A stretch of 6,500 nucleotides of DNA from Candidatus Aquidulcis sp. (GTDB lineage Bacteria > Chloroflexota > Anaerolineae > Anaerolineales > E44-bin32). The first letter of the stretch is position 1. Each line of letters begins with the position of its first letter. A model generated the notes under the pieces. It had not been told where the DNA came from. It saw only the letters and a program-made list of their open reading frames with translations, and searched no databases. The position numbers were made by a program, and so were the translations under genes. Positions 1 to 5,540 of this stretch are shown here, in pieces. Where the stretch lies: positions 3,462 through 9,961 of the forward strand of contig DYJB01000032.1 of NCBI GenBank assembly GCA_020723365.1. The letters run 5' to 3'.

Positions 1-950
1 TGCCGGTGCACCTGGCGCGCATGGCGTCCCTGCTCACAGAGCGCGAGGCTGCGCCGGGGTCGGGCGGCAGGATGGCCTTGGTGGCACGCCCGTGCGAACT
101 GCGCGGGGCCATCGAGCTCGCCAAGCTCAAGCAGATCGACATGCGCCAGTGGCTGATGGTCGGCGTCGACTGCGTCGGGACCTACGAGTGGCCCGACTGG
201 AAGCGCACGGCGGCCTCGGACGGTCACGCCTTCGACCAGCATCTGTCGGACACGCGACAAGCCAAGTCGGAATCGACCGGGGGGGCCTACCGTCACGCCT
301 GCACGATCTGCGAGACACCGACGCCTTGGAACGCCGATCTGGCCCTGCATCTGATCGGTGTTGAGGGCGACCTGCTCGTTGAGGCACCCGAGGCCGCCGC
401 CCTTGAGTCGCTGGGCCTCACGCCGGGCGCTGACCCGCAGGCGCATCAGCAGGCGGTCGGGCGACTGCGCGAGGTTCGCTCCGCCGCGCGGGCGGCGCGG
501 CTGGATGAGATGGATGCTCAGCTGAAGGCCGACGGCTCCGGTTTGGCGGGGCTGGCAAGCCTGTTCGAGGCCTGCCAGCGTTGCCACAACTGCACGGTTG
601 TCTGCCCGATCTGCTACTGCAAAGAGTGTCTGTTCCGGACCGACCACATGCGGCATGAACCGCGCCACTACCTCGGCCTGTCGGACCGCCGGGGCGCGGC
701 GCGGCTGCCGGGCGACAGCGTCGCCTTCCAGCTGACCAGGTTGTGCCATGTCACAACCTCGTGCGTCGGGTGCGGCTTGTGCACCAGCGGATGCCCGGCG
801 GACCTGCCGGTTGACGCGCTGTTCCAGGCGGTGGCGCGCAGGACGCAGGCGCTTTTCGAGTACACCCCGGGTCGGAGCCTGGATGACGCGCTGCCCCCGG
901 CAACATTCGAGCGCAAGGAGTTCGTCGACCTGGGCGAGCCCACCCGGTAG
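1..950 (+). CDS. FrhB/FdhB-like iron-sulfur oxidoreductase subunit, 5'-truncated by the window
   Basis: This is the C-terminal part of a coenzyme F420 hydrogenase/dehydrogenase beta-subunit-like protein (FrhB/FdhB family). Such subunits usually bind flavin and pass electrons between a soluble cofactor (F420, NAD(P)H) or partner protein and iron-sulfur clusters. Residues are counted from the codon at 6. The family blocks RPCELRGAIELAKLKQ (28-43) and GVDCVGTYEW (53-62) come first, then CTICETPTPWNAD (99-111). Two 4Fe-4S motifs of the form Cx2Cx2Cx3C follow at C190/193/196/200 and C253/256/259/263. Extra cysteines at 30, 56, 99, 102, 203, 205 and 208 could bind more metal. The GTG at 6 is probably not the start: the frame is open to the window edge (CCG at 3-5), no ribosome binding site is visible, and the N-terminal part of the domain is missing. 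The next gene follows after 20 nt. The electron carrier cannot be deduced from this fragment. Family call is firm; role is inferred. Confidence 0.8.
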   Translation, partial: PVHLARMASLLTEREAAPGSGGRMALVARPCELRGAIELAKLKQIDMRQWLMVGVDCVGTYEWPDWKRTAASDGHAFDQHLSDTRQAKSESTGGAYRHACTICETPTPWNADLALHLIGVEGDLLVEAPEAAALESLGLTPGADPQAHQQAVGRLREVRSAARAARLDEMDAQLKADGSGLAGLASLFEACQRCHNCTVVCPICYCKECLFRTDHMRHEPRHYLGLSDRRGAARLPGDSVAFQLTRLCHVTTSCVGCGLCTSGCPADLPVDALFQAVARRTQALFEYTPGRSLDDALPPATFERKEFVDLGEPTR

Positions 951-957
951 CCCGGTT

Positions 958-963
958 GGAGGT
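958..963 (+). promoter_or_regulatory. Ribosome binding site deciding the start of the iron-sulfur gene
   Basis: GGAGGT lies 7 nt upstream of the ATG at 971, normal Shine-Dalgarno spacing. It overlaps the alternative in-frame TTG at 956, which ranks that TTG as a false start. Confidence 0.75.
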
Positions 964-970
964 GGGATTC

Positions 971-1648
971 ATGGATGTCGACACCATTCCGGTTTTCGTC
1001 ATGGGCCAGCGGGTTGAAGTGCCTCCCACGCTGACCATCCTGCGCGCCCTGGAGTACGCCGGCTACACGCTGACGCGCGGCGTTGGGTGCCGGGCGGGAT
1101 TCTGCGGCGCCTGCGCGACGGTCTACCGCCTGAAAGGCGATCCGCACCTGTACTTCGCGCTGGCGTGTCAGACGGTCGTCCGGCCTGAGATGTATCTGGC
1201 GCAGATCCCGTTCTTCCCTTCCAGGCGCGCCGACTACCGGATCGAGGATCTGGCCGCCGTTCCGGCGACGCTGTTCACGCTCTATCCGGAATTGCTGCGC
1301 TGTCTGGCGTGTGGAACATGCAGCAAGGCTTGCCCGCAGGGAATCGATGTCCGGAGCTACATGGCGGCTGCCATGCGCGGCGACTTGGCCGCCGTGGCCG
1401 ACGCATCCTTCGACTGCATCGCCTGCGGCCTGTGTTCGGCGCGCTGCCCGGTCGAGGAGACGCAGTACAACGTGGCCTTGCTGGCGCGGCGTCTCTACGG
1501 ACGGTACCTGGCCAGGCGCTCCGAGCACCTGGCTGAGCGGGTGCGGGAGATCGAGGCGGGCGCCTTTCATCAGGGCCTCGCCGAACTGCGGGCGCTGGAC
1601 GAGGCCGGTTTGACCAGCCGCTACAACGCCCGGGATATCGAGGCCTAG
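971..1648 (+). CDS. [2Fe-2S]/2x[4Fe-4S] electron-transfer subunit (SdhB/FrdB/TfrB-like)
   Basis: This 225-residue protein is the electron wire of the operon. The N-terminal part is a plant-type [2Fe-2S] ferredoxin fold with cysteines C40, C45, C48 and C66 (CRAGFCGAC followed by LACQ). The C-terminal part carries two complete Cx2Cx2Cx3C motifs at C111/114/117/121 and C149/152/155/159, so two [4Fe-4S] clusters are predicted. Classical SdhB/FrdB has one [4Fe-4S] and one [3Fe-4S]; the layout here is closer to the N-terminal half of thiol:fumarate reductase TfrB or to HdrC. The cysteine-rich CCG domains of TfrB/HdrD are absent, and a helical, charged tail (about 165-225) ends the protein. There are no membrane segments or signal peptide, so it is probably cytoplasmic. 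ATG 971 was chosen for its good ribosome binding site. It lies 20 nt after the FdhB-like gene and 9 nt before the flavoprotein gene, and probably links these two subunits. Confidence 0.85.
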   Translation: MDVDTIPVFVMGQRVEVPPTLTILRALEYAGYTLTRGVGCRAGFCGACATVYRLKGDPHLYFALACQTVVRPEMYLAQIPFFPSRRADYRIEDLAAVPATLFTLYPELLRCLACGTCSKACPQGIDVRSYMAAAMRGDLAAVADASFDCIACGLCSARCPVEETQYNVALLARRLYGRYLARRSEHLAERVREIEAGAFHQGLAELRALDEAGLTSRYNARDIEA

Positions 1649-1652
1649 GAGG
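1647..1652 (+). promoter_or_regulatory. Ribosome binding site of the flavoprotein gene, overlapping the upstream stop
   Basis: AGGAGG, a perfect Shine-Dalgarno core, starts inside the TAG stop (1646-1648) of the iron-sulfur gene and sits 5 nt before ATG 1658. Ribosomes ending the upstream gene terminate on it, which favours coupled translation of the two subunits. Confidence 0.75.
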
Positions 1653-1657
1653 AACGC

Positions 1658-3301
1658 ATGGCCTACACCCCAGCTATGCTCGAGTCGATCGCCCGGGTGG
1701 AGGCCAGCCGGCCGGCGCGGCTGAGCGCCACGTTCCCGCGCATGACGCCGCAGGAACGCGACGAAGTGCTGAGGCGCTTTCACCCAGACTACATCGCCGA
1801 CGCGACGCGCGCGATCCGCCTGGGAAGCTGCAAGGGCGATCGGACGCCGCTCGAACTGGCGGAGGTGCTGGAAGCTCCGCCTCAGCTCGACCCGGAGACG
1901 TTCACGCTCCAGGACAGTGAGCTGAAGGCTGATGTGCTGATCGTGGGTGGGGGCGGCGCCGGAGCCGCCGCAGCGCTGCTGGCCGTCCAGGGCGGCGCCT
2001 CCGTGCTGCTGGCGACCAAGCTGCGCTTCGGCGACGCCAACACCATGATGGCGCAAGGCGGGATCCAGGCCGCCGACCAGCCGAGCGATTCCCCGGTGAC
2101 GCACTACCTGGACGTAATGGGCGGCGGTCACTTTTCCAACGATCCCGACCTGGTGGAAGCCCTCGTCACCGACGCCCCGTCGGTCATTCAGTGGCTCGAG
2201 CAGCTGGGTGTGATGTTCGACAAGCACCCCGACGGCTCGATGAATACGATTCACGGCGGCGGAACGTCGCGCAAGCGCATGCATTCGGCCCGCGACTACT
2301 CGGGAGCCGAGATCATGCGCGTCCTGCGTGACGAGGTGCGCTCCCACCCCGAGTCGATCCGGGTGCTGGAGTTCAGCCCGGCGGTCGAGCTGCTCACCGA
2401 TGGCCAGGGACGCGTGACCGGGGCGGTCCTGCTCGACCTGGAAACGCGCGAGTACAAGGTGGTCAGCGCCCGGGCCGTGATCCTGACCACGGGCGGCGGA
2501 GGCCGCTTGCACTACCAGGGCTTCCCGACCACCAACCACTACGGCGCCACCGCCGACGGGATCGTCCTGGCCTACCGCGTGGGCGGCAAGCTGGCTTTCC
2601 TGCACACGATGCAGTATCACCCGACCGGCGTCGCCTACCCGGAGCAGATCGTCGGCCAGCTGGTCACCGAGAAGGTGCGGGGCCTGGGAGCCCAGGTGTG
2701 CAACATCCACGGCGAGCAGTTCGTCTTCCCGCTCGAGACGCGTGATGTCGAGGCGGCTTCCTTCATCCGCGAGTGTCAGGACCGCAAGACGGGGGTCGAA
2801 ACACCGACCGGCCAGCCCGGAGTATGGCTGGACTCGCCCATGATCAACCTGATCCATGGACCCGGGACGATCGAGAAGGAGCTCCCGGCGATGGTGCGGC
2901 AGTTCCGGGGTTTCGACATCGATATCGTGCGCCAGCCGATGCTGGTCTACCCGACGCTCCACTATCAGAACGGGGGCATCCGAATTCGGCCAGACGGATC
3001 AACGGGTGTGGACGGCTTGTTTGTGGCTGGGGAAGCGGCCGGAGGGATCCACGGGTCCAACCGGTTGATGGGGAACTCGTTGCTGGACATCACCGTCTTC
3101 GGGCGGCGGGCCGGTACGGCCGCCGCCGCCCATGCCCTGGAGCAGCAGCCCGGCGCGCTGACGCTCGAGCACCTGCGCGCCTGGAACCGGGAGCGCGCTG
3201 AACTCGGCCTGACCGGGGGCCGCCCGGCCCCGATCCTGCTGCCCGACTACACGCGCCACATCCGGGCTGTCCGCAAAGAGCCGCTCGTACCGGTGGGTTA
3301 G
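1658..3301 (+). CDS. FAD-dependent fumarate reductase/succinate dehydrogenase-type flavoprotein
   Basis: This 547-residue protein belongs to the SdhA/FrdA/NadB flavoprotein superfamily. After a roughly 90-residue N-terminal extension comes the FAD-binding Rossmann motif VLIVGGGGAGAAAAL (93-107). The dicarboxylate active site appears intact: HPTG at 321-324, E338 and R341 in TEKVRG, the likely proton-donor R362 in ETRD, H435 in LHYQNGG, and R469 in HGSNRLMGNSL. The histidine that binds FAD covalently in SdhA/FrdA aligns with N128 (ANTMMAQGG), so FAD is probably non-covalent, as in L-aspartate oxidase. The helical C-terminal domain of FrdA is nearly absent: only about 65 residues follow the final FAD-binding block. 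No anchor gene follows, so the complex is probably soluble. The likely reaction is fumarate/succinate interconversion or a related enoate reduction. L-aspartate oxidase is less likely because iron-sulfur partner subunits are encoded with it. Superfamily is certain; substrate is inferred. Confidence 0.85.
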   Translation: MAYTPAMLESIARVEASRPARLSATFPRMTPQERDEVLRRFHPDYIADATRAIRLGSCKGDRTPLELAEVLEAPPQLDPETFTLQDSELKADVLIVGGGGAGAAAALLAVQGGASVLLATKLRFGDANTMMAQGGIQAADQPSDSPVTHYLDVMGGGHFSNDPDLVEALVTDAPSVIQWLEQLGVMFDKHPDGSMNTIHGGGTSRKRMHSARDYSGAEIMRVLRDEVRSHPESIRVLEFSPAVELLTDGQGRVTGAVLLDLETREYKVVSARAVILTTGGGGRLHYQGFPTTNHYGATADGIVLAYRVGGKLAFLHTMQYHPTGVAYPEQIVGQLVTEKVRGLGAQVCNIHGEQFVFPLETRDVEAASFIRECQDRKTGVETPTGQPGVWLDSPMINLIHGPGTIEKELPAMVRQFRGFDIDIVRQPMLVYPTLHYQNGGIRIRPDGSTGVDGLFVAGEAAGGIHGSNRLMGNSLLDITVFGRRAGTAAAAHALEQQPGALTLEHLRAWNRERAELGLTGGRPAPILLPDYTRHIRAVRKEPLVPVG

Positions 3302-4164
3302 GCGCGCGGCTTCATAAGTCGCATTGTGGCCCAGGCGCCATCGGCCAGCTGGAGGGCGGCCCCGCCGGTTCGGAGCGCCTGCAAGGCGGCCTCAACCTCG
3401 GGTGCCGGCCAGCGAAAAAGCCCGCGCACGGCAGACGAGGGCGCCGCGCCAACGGAGTCCAGGTACAGCCTCGCCAGATGCCGCTGCGCTTCCGCCCGCG
3501 TGATGCGGCGCGCCTTGCGCACCACGCCGGGGTACCATCGGTCGACGAGCTCGTAGATGAAGGCGTAGCGCCAGGCGCCGGCTTCAGCGACGCCGATGGG
3601 CAGCACCCACAGCCCGCGCTGCAGGTCGCTGATGGCCTTGTCGAATGGCGCCTTGGAGGATTCAGAGGAGAGATGCGCCAGGCGCCGCAGGGCCACCGTG
3701 TGCTGCGCACCGTGCCGCAGGAGCACGTCGGCGACGGCGCGGGCCTCGCGGCTCAACCGCCCTGACTCGTAGGCCAATTCGAAGTCATCCAGGTCCCCCA
3801 GCCGATCGCTGAGTGCGTAGAAGTAGGGCAGCGTCCTGAGGCTGACCATCATCGACTTGCCGCGCAGCAGCTTGCCATAGAACCAGCGCTTGCGGCCCAG
3901 CTGCGCGTCCTTCCAGCCCCAGGTGATGTGCCCCGGGTCATCGTGCTCGGAAGCCACCGGACGATCGCCGGCCACGGCCGTCCACAGACTGGGGAGGTCG
4001 ACGCCCTCAATGGTCCAGAAGAACACGAAGCCGCGCTCGTTTACGAACTCGACGGCTTGCTCCGGTGTGCGCAGGCGCAGGCTTCGGGTGAGGCGGAAGG
4101 TGCGGGCCCGATAGGCGCGCAGGCGAGCCGGGCTGACGGAGGGGGGAATTCGGGTGGGGGGCAT
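3298..4164 (-). CDS. AlkZ-related winged-helix protein (YcaQ/HTH_42-like)
   Basis: This 288-residue protein resembles proteins annotated as AlkZ-related or winged-helix DNA-binding proteins, relatives of the interstrand-crosslink glycosylase YcaQ/AlkZ. Blocks I recognise are RTPEQAVEFVNERGF (32-46), GVDLPSLWTAVAGDR (54-68), EHDDPGHITWGWKD (73-86), RKRWFYGKLLRGK (91-103) and GVAEAGAWRYAFIYELV (191-207). The catalytic QxD motif of characterised AlkZ/YcaQ enzymes is not visible where I expect it (FFWTIEG, 48-54), so glycosylase activity is uncertain. The N-terminus is basic (arginine-rich, 14-33), which fits nucleic-acid binding. ATG 4164 is the only ATG, GTG or TTG I found before the conserved region, yet no Shine-Dalgarno sequence precedes it. 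The gene converges on the flavoprotein gene with a 4-nt stop-codon overlap and is divergent from the aminotransferase gene. It has no evident functional link to the redox operon. Confidence 0.72.
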   Translation of the reverse strand: MPPTRIPPSVSPARLRAYRARTFRLTRSLRLRTPEQAVEFVNERGFVFFWTIEGVDLPSLWTAVAGDRPVASEHDDPGHITWGWKDAQLGRKRWFYGKLLRGKSMMVSLRTLPYFYALSDRLGDLDDFELAYESGRLSREARAVADVLLRHGAQHTVALRRLAHLSSESSKAPFDKAISDLQRGLWVLPIGVAEAGAWRYAFIYELVDRWYPGVVRKARRITRAEAQRHLARLYLDSVGAAPSSAVRGLFRWPAPEVEAALQALRTGGAALQLADGAWATMRLMKPRA

Positions 4165-4204
4165 GGGCGGTGCGGAGCGATGAATGTCCTGGATGGGCGG
4201 TGCG
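4163..4204. repeat. 12-bp direct repeat pair in the divergent intergenic region
   Basis: ATGGGCGGTGCG occurs exactly at 4163-4174 and 4193-4204, a start-to-start period of 30 bp, close to three helical turns. The left copy overlaps the start codon of the AlkZ-related gene. The right copy lies between that start and the TATAAT box. This spacing would suit a regulator bound on one DNA face, but the operator role is inferred from position only. Confidence 0.5.
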
Positions 4205-4237
4205 CCTCGGCAGGTCTGGCGGCGCGGGTCAAGACAC

Positions 4238-4243
4238 TATAAT
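4238..4243 (+). promoter_or_regulatory. Probable sigma-70-type -10 box for the aminotransferase-pckA operon
   Basis: A perfect TATAAT sits in a very GC-rich region between divergent genes. The best-spaced -35 candidate is weak (TCTGGC, 4215-4220, 17-bp spacing), so an activator may be needed. Transcription would begin near 4250, giving a leader of roughly 70 nt before ATG 4323. The opposite strand reads TATTAT at 4244-4239, a five-of-six match, so the same spot could also serve the AlkZ-related gene. Confidence 0.5.
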
Positions 4244-4309
4244 AAGGCCTCCGGCCGGGTTTGGTCCACGGCCGCGATCCATCTTCCGCGTCCCGCCGGG
4301 GGCGCAAGC

Positions 4310-4315
4310 GAGGTG
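4310..4315 (+). promoter_or_regulatory. Ribosome binding site deciding the aminotransferase start
   Basis: GAGGTG lies 7 nt before ATG 4323. It supports this start over the in-frame ATG at 4170, which lies upstream of the putative promoter and would add 51 residues unlike any aminotransferase. Confidence 0.65.
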
Positions 4316-4322
4316 CAGACGG

Positions 4323-5540
4323 ATGAGCTTGAGCCGGCTGGCACGTTCGATTGCCGAGTCGCCGACGCTGCGACTGAATGAGGAAGCCCGCATCCTGCGG
4401 GAGCGCGGCGAGGACGTCATCAACCTGGGGATCGGCGAGCCCAAGAACCGCGCCCCGATCACCGCCATTCTGTCGGCGGCCTCGAAGCTCAGCTCGGGGG
4501 AGGTGAAGTACACACCCACCGACGGCCTGCCGTCCCTGAAGAAGGCCATCATCCGCTACACCGAGGAGAACTACGACCGCCTGCCGGCGCCCGAGAACGT
4601 CATTGTCGCCACCGGGGCCAAGCAGGCCATCTTCACGCTGCTGTTCACGCTTCTCAACCCGCAGGAAGAGGTCATCCTGCTGGCGCCGTACTGGGTGAGC
4701 TATCCGGAAATCATCCGCATGGTGGGCGGGGTGCCGGTGGTGGTGACGCCCGAGGACGGCACCTTCCAGCCCCGCCTGCAGGACATCGAGCGGGCGGTCA
4801 GCGGATACACCAAGGCCGTCATCCTCAACAGCCCGAACAATCCCTCGGGGACGGTCTTCCCCGACGCCTTCATCGCCGAACTGGTGGCGTTCTGCGAGGG
4901 CAAGAATCTGTACTTGATCACGGACGACATCTATCACAAGCTGGTCTTCGACGGCAAGCGGGCGGCGCCGGCCTACGCCTTCAGCTCCAAAGACATCGAC
5001 GCGAGTCGCATCATCGTCATCAACGGCATCTCGAAGCTGTACGGCATGACCGGCTTCCGCATCGGCTGGGCCGTCGGGCCGCGGCCGATCGTCGAAGTGA
5101 TGATGAACGTCCAGGCGCAGACGACCTCGTGCGCCTCGGCCGTGCTGCAGTCGGCCGCCGAGGGCGCCCTGACCGGGATGCAGAGCTTCGTAGAGAGCCT
5201 GCGGCTGACGATCCAGAACAACCGCGACGTCGTCATGCAGGAGCTGGCCGGCGTGTCGTCGATCGTCACCGCCCGGCCGCAGGGCGCTTTCTACTGCCTG
5301 CCCGATTTCCGCTACTACAACGCCGACTCGGTGGCGCTCTCGAGCTTTCTGCTCAAGAGGGCGCTGGTCGTCACGGTCCCCGGCCGTGAGTTCGGAATGG
5401 AGGGCCATCTGCGGCTGAGCTACTCCGGCGGCGTGAAAGAGCTGACCGAGGGTGTGGCGCGCATCAAGTGGGCCCTCGACCCCAACTCGCCCAACGAAAT
5501 CTACATCGGTGACCGCAAGCTGGTCAGGGACTGGTCATGA
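4323..5540 (+). CDS. Class I aminotransferase, probably aspartate aminotransferase (I-beta type)
   Basis: This 405-residue PLP enzyme has the fold-type I signatures in order: YTPTDGLPSLKKAI (64-77), TGAKQAIF (97-104), APYWVSYPE (121-129), NSPNNPSG (169-176), the PLP-nitrogen aspartate in DDIY (D201, Y204), the Schiff-base lysine K238 in GISKLYGMTGFRIGW (235-249), and the substrate carboxylate arginine R364 in LRLSYSG. The PYWVSYPE block and the lysine in GAKQAIF (K100) match I-beta aspartate aminotransferases such as that of Thermus, where this lysine contacts the distal carboxylate. Aspartate/2-oxoglutarate to oxaloacetate/glutamate is therefore the likely reaction, though prephenate or other amino acceptors cannot be excluded. 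A tail of about 20 residues (386-405) extends past the usual end. Its stop overlaps the pckA start (ATGA), so the two are probably co-translated. Oxaloacetate produced here would be the PckA substrate. Confidence 0.88.
   Translation: MSLSRLARSIAESPTLRLNEEARILRERGEDVINLGIGEPKNRAPITAILSAASKLSSGEVKYTPTDGLPSLKKAIIRYTEENYDRLPAPENVIVATGAKQAIFTLLFTLLNPQEEVILLAPYWVSYPEIIRMVGGVPVVVTPEDGTFQPRLQDIERAVSGYTKAVILNSPNNPSGTVFPDAFIAELVAFCEGKNLYLITDDIYHKLVFDGKRAAPAYAFSSKDIDASRIIVINGISKLYGMTGFRIGWAVGPRPIVEVMMNVQAQTTSCASAVLQSAAEGALTGMQSFVESLRLTIQNNRDVVMQELAGVSSIVTARPQGAFYCLPDFRYYNADSVALSSFLLKRALVVTVPGREFGMEGHLRLSYSGGVKELTEGVARIKWALDPNSPNEIYIGDRKLVRDWS
5526..5530 (+). promoter_or_regulatory. Ribosome binding site of pckA inside the aminotransferase gene
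   Basis: AGGGA lies 6 nt upstream of ATG 5537, within the last codons of the aminotransferase. It supports the ATGA overlap start and re-initiation by ribosomes leaving the upstream gene. Confidence 0.5.

Noticed and set aside
956..970. TTG 956 as start of the iron-sulfur subunit
   Set aside because: It overlaps the GGAGGT that serves ATG 971 and adds only five residues with no ribosome binding site of its own.
668..2962. 764-codon open frame on the - strand across three + strand genes
   Set aside because: It lies opposite well-identified coding regions, has low-complexity arginine/histidine-rich composition and no recognisable domain. High G+C at third codon positions removes stops from this antisense frame.
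3216..3231. Perfect 6-bp GGGGCC/GGCCCC hairpin with a 4-nt loop near the end of the flavoprotein gene
   Set aside because: It has no following T-tract and lies inside coding sequence about 70 nt before the stop. Such short GC hairpins are expected by chance at this base composition.
4246..4256. GGCC-TCC-GGCC mini-hairpin just after the -10 box
   Set aside because: The 4-bp stem is too short to support a riboswitch or attenuator, and no leader peptide or T-tract follows.
4170..4322. Aminotransferase start at ATG 4170, adding 51 residues
   Set aside because: The added segment is unlike aminotransferases, contains the TATAAT box and lacks a ribosome binding site. ATG 4323 has GAGGTG at good spacing and begins at the family's usual N-terminus.
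4041..5408. 455-codon antisense open frame opposite the aminotransferase
   Set aside because: Its composition is rich in Asp/Arg/Gly/His with no domain, and it overlaps two genes with clear family motifs. It is a GC-driven shadow.
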